Shown here piece by piece: positions 11,870-23,936 of a stretch of 64,000 nt of DNA. The position numbers were made by a program, and so were the translations under genes. This DNA comes from Sarcocystis neurona (lineage: Eukaryota; Apicomplexa; Conoidasida; Eucoccidiorida; Sarcocystidae). The stretch covers positions 1,425,519-1,489,518 of the forward strand of contig KL647304.1 in NCBI GenBank assembly GCA_000727475.1. The letters are read 5' to 3'. Below the pieces are notes generated by a model. That model worked only from the letters and a program-made list of their open reading frames with translations. It was not told the DNA's origin and did not search any database. Numbering within the stretch: position 1 is the first letter of the stretch; the number at the start of each line of letters is the position of its first letter.

Positions 11870-13971
11870 CATTTTCGCGTGCACCGTGTCGGCTCCCTTT
11901 GCTCCTCTTGCAGATATGAATATCTGTGTAGGAAGGCTTTGTTCCTCTAGCTGGACTACTTGCGTGCTGCGCATATATGGATGTGAATATACGTGGATAC
12001 AGTGTGCGCCAGGATTCGCACCCATCTGGAAAGCGTTGTGGGCCACAGGTGTTCCGCACCGTTTTCACAGTTGTATCTATCGTTGGAGGTACACACGTAT
12101 TCTGGTAAGTGAGAATTAGATAAGGTAGACACATGTGGTAAAGCTTTGCAGGCCATCCTGCTCAGCTACACCTTACACGACGGGACGACGGGCGTGTATC
12201 GTTTGTGCGCTCCCCGTCTAGCAGGGCCCCTCCACGCACGTTTCCGATATGGTACAGCAGTCGACGTCGCTTGCGTAGTGTTGCTGCAGGACTCAGATCG
12301 CTGTCGCCAAGGCTTTGCCGTCGTGAGGGCTTTCCACACGGTTGGTCATTCTGTGTTTCAAGCGTGCATACGGCAGGAGTTTTGAAAGCTTCTTCGCACC
12401 TAGACGGAAGGCGACAGCAAACAGCGTGTGTTCGAAGCTGAGCGTTGACGGCTAACACGTGGTGCCGTATTTGTAGCGATCTCCGCGTCACACTTTTAAA
12501 AATTCGAAATACTGGATGAAGATATAAGCGCTTGTAGCGCATGCAGGAAGGTACAAGCAGCTGAAACACATATCATTGCTTACGCATACGGCGAGAATGC
12601 AGCAATACGATGGAAAACTACGGCAGCACTCCGTCTGTGTGACGTGCCGCTTCAGGAAAACAGGGGCCTGGGGGTGGCTACTGACGGTACGTTATGACTT
12701 TCTGATCATAGGGAATACGGTCAGCTGCAACTTTGCAACTTATGGAGGCCCTTGCAGATCTGTACTCAGTTTCTAAGACGGTGCGTGAGTGGAATAAATG
12801 TTTTTCTGCAAGATGATATTTTCGCGCGGGGACGCGTTTAACACTTAAAGGACATTTTTGCGCAAATTTCTGCGTGCAAAGGAGAAGCCGAAACAGTGCA
12901 CCTTTTGAAAAATACGAATACAGATGTCAGACACTTGAAGAGTCCCGTAACGTAATAGCGCGGGTTGAGGAGCACCACTTCAATCCGCGCAGGATGTACC
13001 TTTAAGCAAAAAGGAAGAAACGGCTCTTGCGGTGCAGCGGCGGAATGCAAGCAATAGAGTGACGAGTGTGAGGACACTCAGGCGAGGCTTTGGCACCGTG
13101 GCTTCCGCAGTGGAGCGCGGCCTCTGTGCTTCTCAGGGCACTCGCAGAAATGTTCGCGTAAATGACCAACTGTGCCTCTCGTGCAGTCTCACGTACTTAC
13201 ACGCAGCTTTTCCTCGTTGGAGGTGCTCGAGCAGAATCAACGACACGATCAGAATGGTTGCAATCTTTCAGTTCGTCTACGCGTAGAGCAGTTGAAGAGG
13301 AAAGGACAAAGCAGCACTGCGAACGATGACGTTACGCTTTTGCTGCCGTCTAGTACAACAGTTTGGATATCGCAAAATGCAGGTATACGTCACAGCATAA
13401 CATCGGCCTTTTCTTCTCTCTGAACCGTTTGGGTGCGCGGTGTAGGCGAGCGAAGACAAATATTCAACTGCACAGAGTGCGCCATTGGGGTGAACTGACA
13501 AACAGTTCCCACCTGGTTACAGAAGCAGTAGGGACGATTGGCGACTCGGATTCTGCATTTGAGAATGGCCCGCCAACACTTGCGTGGGTACGAGTCAGTG
13601 CTGCAGTCGATTGATATGCATATCGGAGTGACAGCGCGAAGGGTCTTGAACAGATGTTTTAGTATGTGTGGTCTTGGGGTTATTTTATTTCCTTGCCTAC
13701 TTGGAACAGACAGAGTAAGCGCACCCGTGTGGCTGCTTTTAAGTTCTCTAGCGAAGTGGAGAGAGGGACACACCGTATGAATCTGCTTACACACAAAAAG
13801 ATAATGGGAAGGCCTTTTCCAGTACGCAGGATTCTCCTTGTCTACCATGTCAGGTCCCCGTTTCTCTGCCGTACGTACTGTCCTTGATAAAAGCGTACGA
13901 GTGGCTACGCGCTAAAACGCCATCGTGTGTTCCTTTTTACATGTGCGTAATTTCTCACTATCAACGTGTAC

Positions 13972-14202
13972 ATGGATGTTTCATTTGAACGGAGACAAGG
14001 TAAGACATTGATGCGGCTCTGGTTTCTGGCGGGTCTCCAATTTTGCCAAGCTGTAATTTGAGGTGTGTTCGAGTTACGAAAGTAGTATAGTTATGTAGAA
14101 AAAAAGTACGCTTTAGCAGGAGGGAACCTGCTATTGCTGGGTGCGGACGCATCTGGCCATGACATATTAACACGGGGCGCATCATTGTGTGAAGACGGAT
14201 AA
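13972..14202 (+). CDS. Candidate two-exon mini-ORF, 36 aa, uncertain
   Basis: An ATG at 13972 opens nine codons that end at a strong donor, CAAG followed by GTAAGA, at 13999/14000. After a 120-base intron the acceptor TTTAGCAG (ends 14119) continues in phase to a stop at 14200-14202. The joined peptide contains GGNLLLLGADASGHDIL. That loosely recalls the QG.EAGGH segment of nitronate monooxygenase-type flavoproteins, but a complete enzyme of that family has about 350 residues and no other part of it is visible. It could be a fragment, a piece of a longer unresolved gene, or chance. Confidence 0.2.
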
Positions 14203-15737
14203 ACGTCAACTTTTTCTTAAGATAATGCCCAAGCGAAGAAGTCGGTGTAGACACGTATCCTTGAGGTTGCGAATCACATTCGGAAAATTGGTTTTGAGAC
14301 CAGCAGCCCAGATTCTGTTGCGAAATGCGCTTAATAGGTCAGTGCATGTTTCGCGGACTGACAGCATCGCATCCGTCCGCAGTCCACAGACATCATCTCT
14401 CGAAGGATCAAGGTGTATAGAAAACTCGTATCGAGTAGTAGCGTCAAATTACTGGGTGGATGATCAGGGCTGCCTTCAGTGTTAATGCTGCAGTCATGTA
14501 AGCGCACGGCTCGACCGACCTTGATCTGCCTTCGGTCGCTCCACCAGAATGCTGGTATTCTCCACCACGATAGGCGTTGACCACTTTGCAGTAGCAGACG
14601 ACGCTGCCGGTTGCAGTCCTTGTCGTTGCCACGCACCTTCTGACTGTACAAGATATGGGTCCCGACGGTGATAGTGGTAACTTTCCATCAGGCACTCTCT
14701 CTGCGTCGCCGTGAGCCTTGCTGCTAAAGAAAAGCCGCCTGCCCCCAACGATGGTGCCAGCGTGTGGGTTCTTGGGGCAGTGCGTACGTCGTAGCGCTCG
14801 CAATCACTACATCGTCGTGTGAACTGCTTCCCGAAGTAAATTAATCATTAGGTGTTGGCTCTTCACATTCCCTAGCATGCCCCTAGACGGTAAGCTCGGG
14901 TTGACCCTGTGTATCCTGTTCAGCGGCGTGCAATGTAAATTCAACCGCACTCCCCTAGAAATCACATATGGGTCTTTGCAGCACGTGTAGAGCCGACATG
15001 GAAGCATTGCGTACGTTCAAATCGTTGGTGGAGGGTGCCATCTGGCCTGCACACAATAGCATATTTGAATGTGTGGATCCCTGCAGGGACGTGCTTGAAC
15101 TGCTGTCAAAGGTAAACCGTCTTGTCCAGTGAAGATGAGTACCGAATGTGTGAAAGGTCCGGCGTATCGCAGAAAATAGCTACCTGCACACACACGTGCA
15201 CAAAGTCAAGTGTAACTTCGCCCATGCGTAGAAACAAATGCTCAAAAAAGCAAACCAACATTTGCGCATGCCCACGGAAGCCAAAAGCGTGAGAGAATGG
15301 CAAAGAGAATCGACTATAAAGTAAAACATCCTCGGCCGTCGGACCTACGGCTGGTGACATATGCGTGGTTTCCACGCAGCAGTGGCCCTGTGTGACGAAG
15401 AGCGAATTGCATGGGACGTTCTGCTGCACGCTGCACACCCTGTGTTGACGATACAGTGGGTACTTGGATCCCCATGGCTTTCAAGCGTTTTGTGCTCCGG
15501 GCGCGTGTGGTACCCTCACTGTAGCGCTGCCGAATTTTTGTAGACGCACCACTGGCGCTTAGCGCTCGTTGTACTAAAGATGCACCTGCAGCGTCAACAT
15601 ATATTGTGCATCTCTGCACTTTTCTCACCTGTGTTGCCGGCAGTTTTCTTTTCCAGTCGCTGTTGCCGTTGCTGTGCAGTCGCGCACATAGGACCAACCA
15701 CCACGCACTGTATATCGCACTAACTTGTAACCCACAG

Positions 15738-15979
15738 AGGTAGACTTCTCATCCACCACGATCAGTATTTTGAGGCCTAGGGTGCGTCTCTGTGGATTAG
15801 TTCAGGACGATCCTGTGCTCACCGTCAGAAGGGTGACGCAGGAGTGCATTAAGAGTGGAAACGTCTTCTACGTTGCTGCACAGTCTGATAACTGCCGTCA
15901 ACATCCAGACACACTGTATCTTCAGCGTGTGTTCACTTCGGGCATCTACTTATGCGTCAACGAGAACAGTGGGTGGTAG
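15738..15979 (+). CDS. Candidate terminal exon of an unrecognised gene
   Basis: A CCCACAG acceptor at 15731-15737 is followed by a frame open from 15740 to a stop at 15977-15979, about 79 residues. The translation has ordinary composition, including LVQDDPVLTVRRV and SGNVFYVAAQSDN, with four cysteines. There is an in-frame stop just upstream of the acceptor, so it can be coding only if spliced. No upstream exon or family was recognised. A length near 80 codons is not significant on its own. Confidence 0.25.
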
Positions 15980-18969
15980 AAGTGTGAATCACTCTTACAG
16001 GTGTACACATTTCCCTTGTGTCGGAAAATACCCCCCTGCGCCACGCTGTCACAGTGAGAGTCTGTGATCTCGACTCGTAAAGAAGTCACCCGCCTACTAC
16101 TTCCAATCGAATGGTCATCCTTGATACGTGTGTGTTCTGTGCCCTGTGCTGTGACTTGCCGGGATGTCTTCCACTCACGCTGTCTCCCTTTCTGCGGAAG
16201 TCATCATTCGGCATTCCTGTTACCACTTCTGGCTAAGGGGGTTTCGACTTTGCGGGCTGTACCCGAGTACATATCTGTGCCTGACTGTGGAGCTGTGTGG
16301 GGAGTACACATCGGCAAACTAGTCGAATCTGCTTCGCTTTGCTACACGGACCTCCATTCCCTAGACTGCCAGAGCACACAGGTCCATTTAACGGTGTACT
16401 CTCGTATCCCCAGTTCTCGGCCTGTTGTGGACGAGGTTGCTTTTATGCGTTACACTTGCTGGAATCACATTTAACATCGGACAGCTACACTCGGACGGCT
16501 GTACGTCCGTTCAACACACATGACATACTGTGAGTTGTTTGGCAGTTGAACGTCCTTCTTATGCTTTTCGAGTTTACCATCGCCGTCTGGGCTCGTTGAT
16601 GCTCTTTCCTGCTGCGGCAATGTACGGTCTGTAACAACTCCGCTCAAACTGCGTTAGTTGTGACTCGTTGAGCACGAGCGCCTAGCTTAAGATGTGCCAG
16701 CCACGACGGCAGCGGCACATGCAGCCGGTGCCAGAAGGAACCACGCCTACGATCTGCTGCCGACGCGACAGATATCGCACCAGCAAGGTCACTAGGACGT
16801 GGAAGGTACACCGTGAAATGGCACCGATATGGGCGGCGACTGTAGGAAGCGGGAAAACGACGTCTCTTTCCTTGTTTGACTTCTGTTTAAACTACGTCGG
16901 TGTGTGTACGGAAGTCCCCACTACGGTAGCAGGAACGCCGCTTGAGGCATCTGCTAGAGTACAAGCTCGTGAGCACTCTTCACTGTTGTGCGCGACGAGT
17001 AAGGAGACAACAAACAGCATGAACAGTATCTCCTGAGCGTTCGCAGGGTTTTTACTCTTGGCAAAATTGCGTGAGAGAGCTTACCAAGTAACGCAATCGC
17101 AGTAGCAGTCGCGTACGTGGACAACATTCGGATCTGCAGCAGGTGCAGAAACGGCAGTAGCACCGTTAGCACAAAGCACGTTGTCTAGCGGTGACAGCGC
17201 GCGTGTGGAACACGGCTTGTGCAATCGCTTATGCGGGCTGTGTTCCGCTCGTGCCTTGTTCACACAAAATAGCGAGTGCGGAAGTGAATCTCACATACGC
17301 TCGAAAGCAGTGCTACCTCGTCCGCAGCCGTTTCTACTGCAGTTTCTGGCGCTCCTGTCCGTGCACAGGTGTCGCTCACGTAGCGGTCCGGCGCTCGCTC
17401 GCTATCCGGCTGTCGCCGTCAGTGTAGCGGTCGCAGCCGCTGTTGCCGCTGCGTCTGCTGGTATTCGTGCGGCGACAGGTCCGACGTAGAAGGGTGTCCC
17501 TTGGCTACGTAAACATAGTCAGATAAAACCTCGTACACGTAAACTGCATTTTTGTGGAAGAACCGGAAGACCGCCATGTAGACTACGTCAGCTCCTGTGG
17601 TGTACTTGCCCTGTGCAGGTGCTGTCGATAATGTCCCATGCTGCCAGATCAGCCTGCCGTCGCTGAGGCAGACGCGTGTCGTGAAAGAGCCAGGGTCCCA
17701 GACAGATATATACATATGCAGCCCCTCTCGGCCACGTGTTGCTAGCGACTCTCACCAAGTTCTGCTGTATTCTAGAAGCCCTGCACACAAAATGAGCGAG
17801 TAAATTCGAGGTTACGCGCCCTGTTTGTGTCAAAGCGTACGTGAGTGCACTAGGAACAAGCGGATGAGAAATGAGGAACTGGCGTTTTAAAGTGTCCACG
17901 AAGACAAAGTACAGTCGGTGACGAAATGTTTTCTTTTATCCGCGCCTCTTCCCCTGCGTATTCGGTCACGTATGCTTTGAGCAATCTTTATGTTTGGAGC
18001 CGTATTACCGTGTACATGTGTGCGCGTCGGTTGTATCTGTGTACAGAGTGAGTCAACATTTTAATCTGTGTCTTTCAAGCATGTGACAAGACGTGAAGAG
18101 GATTCACTTTGTTCCATCTTACCTCTATCGGAGAGCTCTCTCTGAGTCACCCGTGCTTTCCAGTTTTTACACTGGTACACACAGATGTCGCTCGACAAAT
18201 CTGTCAACGAAATCAAGATTGTTTCTTTCGGTGAGTCGATATACGTCACAACAGTGTGTGTGGCTCAGCATGCGCACGCATTGAGAGTGCATAAGGTGAG
18301 TGTCTAGAACAGAATTCAATACCCCGTCCCTGCCTGAAAGTAGACAGAAGGTGCTGATATATCTCGGAAGGCCGCGTGTACTGCGGAGTACCATACAGCG
18401 GACCCAGTGTGATCGTCGTAGTTAGAGGAACGCCTGTGGTGCAGGTGTCGTCATTTTCGAGCCTCGTTACTCACCTCTATTTTTATGGATGCATATGACT
18501 TCACCGTCTGCGTACGTGAGTAACGCACTTGTATCAGCCCCAGCGGAGACCCGATGTTTGATCGGTACGGGCCTGTTCGACTTCAAACGTTTACTTGTCA
18601 GCATAAATCGATGCGCGTGTGCCGATGTGTAACCGTGAGAAAATTATGGCTCGTCGCTTGTACCAGCTGGTGCACAGTTCACTAAGACCTCACTTGTAAA
18701 GGTGTACACGATAAACAAGTTGAATCAAGTGCGACGCTCCGTGGCCGCGCGTAGCAACCGCCTCTTACCTGCAATCTCTCGGCAACTCTGGATACATGCC
18801 TTGACACTCCTGTTGAAGATACACTGCACAGCTAAGGTACACAGGTACTTCTACCTGTTTACACAAGCGTGGACATGTGACTTTGTCTAGTTCTTCTTCC
18901 GCCGATGCTTTGGTCGCGGATTATGCACTGAGTTGTTGCACACAAGGGACACGCGGGGGGTGAAAGGCG

Positions 18970-21900
18970 ATGGAACCACGAGGAGAAAAGCACCAGCCGG
19001 AGCTGGTGACGGCCTCCACAACAACTGGAAGGCTGGAACAGCACCTCCTTCGTGCAAGATCAGGTGCACCAGGTGCAAAAATACTGCCGGCGGGAGCTCC
19101 AGCCACGGCAGGGGCGAAAGCAACAGCCAGAGGCGCAAGAGAGGCACCACAGAAACAGCGCTTTCTCCGCTCCGGCGGCTTGCGGCTGACGCAAGGAAAA
19201 ACCCATATGCACAGAAAAGACAATCCTACAGCAGCAGTGCCGCTGATAGCACTGCAACACAGCAAATCGCTTGAAACAGTAGTTGCGCCCTCCAAAGCGG
19301 TGGTAGCGCCAAGGAGAGCGACACAACCCTTCAGAATCTCGGACGCAGTAGTACTTCCTGTAGCAGCGACAAGAGGACTCACAGAAAACCATCCAGCAGG
19401 ACGTAGACGAACAACTTCGCATGCTCGCAGTTCAACCGCCCATTCGTCGTCTAATGCCCACCAGACCAAATATCGTTCGCTCCAACAGACGGCGCCCGTA
19501 ATACACGGTGGGAAGTCACATCTATATGTAGGAACCCGCGCAAGAGACCATGCTGCCACGTTCGAAAATACAGGAGCTGCAGCCTCCTCCGGGTCAAGGA
19601 GAGGAGTCAACGCTTTACTCCGTCGCTCGCTTCGCCCCACCCCAACGATGAACACCACTTTTTTGCCCTGCTCGGAGCCTCAATCCTGGGGCAACACGCT
19701 TGCCGAACTTCGTCAAAGCCTGACAGTTAATTCCTTCACGTCCAAAGCTTCTACTCTCCGAGGCTCGTCTGCCACTTTACCTCTTCCGTCTTCTGCGTCA
19801 GTTTCTAGTCTATTTTGTGTTTCTCCATGTGCATCCTTTGATGGTGCGCTCTCGGATGCACCATCTTCGGCTCCGTTCCCCGTCGTCTCCTCCGGCTCTC
19901 TCATTGAGGTCTCTGTTGCCTCTGTTCCTGCTTCCTTTCCCTCTGCTTCATCCCCCTTTGTTTCTTCCTTCCTAGAGCAACCCAGGAGCGTGCAGAATTC
20001 CTTGGCCACCGTGAAGTCGCCCGCACAGCTGAAAAAAGACACTTCGGTGCGCCCACTCTCTACTGCGCAGGCCCTCCGCAAATCCGCCCACGTAAGGGCA
20101 GCAAAGGAAGCAGCAAGAAACCCAGGCAGCGCCGCAAAAGCAGAAACCATCCCGGAGTCGAGGATGAAAGCTGCCACCTCCCAGAAGAACAGCAGAGGCA
20201 CCAAACAGCATGCAGGAAAAGCGATAAGATTGCTAGAGGCCCTGCCCACGACACCACGTCTGCCAGACCTACTAGAGCAGAGTGCTACCAGTCCTGCCGC
20301 TGGCACTTCGAGGGCAACCAAGCCTTCTCCGGCTGCTGCTGCTGCTAGAGGCGCGAGGCAACGCGCACTAGGAGCTAGCCAGATTGCCGTCAAAAAGGTC
20401 CGAGGCGGCTCTCCGAGCAGTGTAGTCAGTAGGGCCACTGCAGTTGGTGTAGGCTCGCTGGCTACGCAGGCTCACCCGGGGGCTCCCTTGGATGTCGTCT
20501 TCAGTGCCAGGAATGCATTGTTTTCGACGACTGCGATGTACTCGGCATCAGCAGCGTCCTCGTTGTCGTCATTCTCTTCGGATAAATCTTCTAGCACGCC
20601 ATCCTCTGCCGCACCACGGAGCAGTCCAGATGACGCCTCGCCGTTATCTGGAAGCGCGGCTACAGGCTCCGGTTCTCCTCTTCGATCCATTCTCCGTCTT
20701 CCGCCTACGGCCTCCCTGTCCATGGCGGTAGAGAAAGCAGAACGTGCAAAGCGGCCTCGTCGCAATGCACGCTTTGCTCTCGTTGGTTTTGCTGCCCGCG
20801 ATAGGACGACTCCTAGGCAAACCACGGAGTCACAATACACTCAGCCTGTTCAGCCTGCTACAGCGCCAGGTGTCGCAGCAGCTATTGGTGAAGAAGAAGA
20901 GGAAGAAGAAGAAGACGACGAAGCAGCATGGGCATCTTTTGAGGACGCCTCGACGGAACATGCGAGTGCACGCCTGTCGGTCGGGGAACGATTTCCTGCT
21001 CGCTGGTGGGGGGCTACAAGGAAGCGAATAAAAGTAACTAGAGCCGTGCTGGAACGCTGGCAAATGGATACGCTAACCAAGTGGGATGAGGAACAAAAGC
21101 AAGAAATTGATGTCCTCTCATCGTCTGTTGAAGCTGTTTTGATTCGAGTTCATGAGTTGCTCACCAAAGAATTCCAAGAACTCATTAGGCCCGAGTGGGT
21201 CATTTACAGTACCGGTGCGCAGAGCTCTTCACAGCTGTGCTCACCCCGTGTGTTGTGTGCAATCTTGCTGCATTTTCGACGTGTAAGCTGGGTGCTATGG
21301 TAGTGAGACGCAAGAATACCTCTGTGTGTTGGAAGACCAATACAGTTACAGGAAAGGGAGATCGGTACAACGTGAATCGGCTGGAGAAAGCCGATAACTG
21401 TTTCTCGTGCTCGGAACCCCGAGAGGTTTCCTGTGGTCAGTCAGTTGTAGTAGACCGTCGTTGCAGTCTCAGTGAGTCTTACCTAGCAGTCCTGTATTTT
21501 TTTTTCCTGGTGTTCCTTTTGGTGCACATTGGAAGCTGTTGCAACTGTACCTGTGTGACTTCTGCCCTAGTACTCCAGCGCAGTGCATTATAGAATGGCT
21601 TGAACTGATATTGTAAGCCATACCTTCGATCGTCCCTGCATCCGGGGGCGCTTGAAATTTTATTATGTCGCTGTCTACGAACGTCGGTTGCTGCGTCGAT
21701 CTCTCCTAAGAATGAAGAGTGTTTGCATTCAGACTGCTGCGAGCACCTCACTATGTTGCAGATCGTATGAATAGAGTAGCGTTTTACTTTGTCGCACAAG
21801 AGTTTTCTTGATGAAAATTTAATGGGTTCGTTGACAACTTTTCCGTCCGTCGCAGGCAGCGTCTACGCTGTAGTACATTTTTCAAGCATTTTTTACTTGG

Positions 21901-23936
21901 TGTAGGAGTACAAACAAAGCTCATCTTCTAACTTCTCTTCTGGCTGGATTGCTTTAATTTATGGATCAGACTCATTAGTGCAGCGTATGCTAGACACCCG
22001 TGAAGCAGCAGAGGAACGCGCGCGCAGACTGGGGAGGAAAAAGGCGGATTTGGACATTCCCCTTTGGAAAGGACCATCTGCCTTCTCCATCTTCGGTGAT
22101 CGACTCGTCGTGTTGTCGCAGACGCCTTACTCCATCATAGGCGTTTACGCGCGGAGAACGTGGGCAGCGAGCCTCCCTGTTGCAGTTGCAGAGCCAATTT
22201 TCCAGGCAGCCGAGGAAGAAAGGCGGCATTTGGCATCTCCAGGGAAACGCTTGCGAACCAAAGCAGAAGGACTGCGAAAGAGGTTTCTCCTAGGTGCGAA
22301 GAATGTACTCTCCTCGCAAAGCCCTTACGGTGTGGCAAAAGGCAAGTCGGATAGACGGGCGACAATCTCCCAATGGCCAAGTTGTTGGTCGCTGCCGTCT
22401 AGCGGAAGGACAAGGCAGGTAGAGAATACTGCAACGCTTTTCACTTCCCCCGGAGCAAGCACAGTTGCACCAGGCATATCTGCAAGGGCAGGTGAGGCAA
22501 CTATAGCAGCACAAAGAGCAGCAGTGAGGAGGGGAGACCGAGGATGGGCGCTTTCCCCTGTGAACAAATTGACTCGACCAGTCGGTGGAGACACCACAGT
22601 GTCCGGTGGGTCAAAGTGTGCGTGTAAAGATGTTCTGGCTGAGGAAGTCGCCGGTTGTTTGGGCGTTCAGCGGGCTCGATGTGCCTTTCCAGTTGAAGCC
22701 TTGAAGCCGCATCCTCCACCCGGATACGGGAGAGCCCCTATTGAAGCAGAAGATGTTCGGATATTCTCCGAGCTGGAGGATTTTTTGTTGATAAATCAGG
22801 TACCTATCAAACGGGCGCCCTGGGACGTGAGACATACACCATTACTGTCGACCCTCAAGCGCCCCTCAATCGTCCGGTCTGAGGAGACAGTAACGTCAAC
22901 GAGTAAAACGGGAGAAAAATTGTCCCACGAATCCGTAGCTGTAGAAGACGCTGGAGAGGACATAAACGGTGAAAAATCTTCATCTACTTTAGACGCTGTA
23001 GGCGGTCGGGAGGCCACCCAGCTCTTTCCCCGGTGCGCTGGTTCCCTACAAGACGGTATATGCGGGTACTTAGCGCTGCGATCGTGGAATTCATGGACGT
23101 GTCTACGTCAGGAGTCTAATGAGTGTGGGCATGAGCAGGAAGCCATGTCAGAAAAAGTTCAGTCAAAAAAACCCTTGCTTGGGCAACAGCCAACCAGCCC
23201 GCAGCCAGGGTCGCCTTACGCAGGAGCATTTGCTGGTTCTTATAATTTGCTGTCAGCCAGGCAAGAAGCAAGACCTGAGCCAACGAGCATCTCAGATCCA
23301 AGGATAGAAGATGATTCAGGGATACCGTCGCTGCATGGACGCAAGGGCCAAATGGGCGAAACAGCAGATTCGCATGGTACAGGTGCCTCAGACAGTTTGG
23401 GTAAGCTAGTATCACCGCACATCCAGCGGTCTACCGCCCCGGCTCCAACCGCGCAGTACGCAAGCGGGGCAGCAGAATACTTGACCGCGAAGGGGTACCA
23501 ACCCGAAAGAAGAACTGTCGGCGTAGGGCTGCGCGCACAGTCATCAGTGGATGCTTTTGAGCCTAGCCAAAGAAGATCTTTTCCACAGGAGAAGCAGCAA
23601 CAGCAGCAGACGCCGGCCCCTACGACCTCAGGCGGTGAACGAGGCACCAGTAGCTGTTGGAAAGCGAAAACCTTTTGTCGACGACTCAAACGAGATGCAG
23701 GAAATAAATTGCTTAGACAGGAAGATGTCAAAGTGTCTGAATTTTGGAAATTACACTTCAAAGAAGACGGAACGTCAGTATGGAGCTACGAAGGTCTCCA
23801 ATGCGAGCCAGTCGGAGTAAGCCAAATGAATTCTGACTCCCCACACAACTTTGTGGTGCAGCTCTGGCAGCAAGCAATCACGCGACTTCTGCGCCTTCGT
23901 CACCCATGGTGTATGCTAGAATTCACCTACACATGA
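18970..23936 (+). CDS. Unrecognised large protein, two exons, about 1,421 aa
   Basis: The ATG at 18970 follows an in-frame TGA at 18961 and sits in a good context (GGCG ATG G). Exon 1 (18970-21282) ends at GTAAGC. Exon 2 (21984-23936) begins after a TTAGTGCAG acceptor; both are phase 0, and the 701-base intron ends in a T-rich stretch. Residues 1 to about 640 are Ala/Ser/Thr/Arg-rich and probably disordered. An acidic cluster (about 20886-20950) precedes a structured-looking helical segment beginning RFPARWWG and continuing LERWQMDTLTKWDEEQ. Exon 2 opens with a basic helix (TREAAEERARRLGRKK) and DIPLWKGPSAFSIFG, then returns to disorder before a final ordered tail (SEFWKLHFKED). I recognise no family. 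The conserved patches near the splice junction are the likely functional core. The donor choice at 21283 is the least certain part. Confidence 0.72.

Larger units (their letters stand above)
11870..18969. other. Gene-poor interval with only short exon-like pieces
   Basis: No long frame with a recognisable domain is present in these 7.1 kb. The pieces most like coding sequence, all on the + strand, are an open stretch 11914-12104 that ends at GTAAGT and reads on in phase from an acceptor at 12152 to a stop at 12385; a small ATG exon pair at 13972-14202; an ATG frame 15361-15543; a frame 15738-15979 behind a CAG acceptor; and a 136-codon frame 16064-16474 that has no early ATG. At about 50% GC, frames of this size occur by chance, so none is claimed as a gene. 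The 3' UTR of the phosphatase gene and the promoter of the next gene must lie here. I recognised no tRNA. Confidence 0.5.

Noticed and set aside
16838..16863. A P-loop-like VGSGKTT in a + strand frame at 16692-17036
   Set aside because: The frame is short, has no Walker B, no hydrophobic beta strand before the motif and no recognised fold. A seven-residue match in 7 kb of six-frame translation is likely chance.
21195..21593. 132-codon + frame over the intron of the 19-24 kb gene
   Set aside because: It overlaps the end of exon 1 in another frame and the intron; the exon frame is longer and joins in phase.
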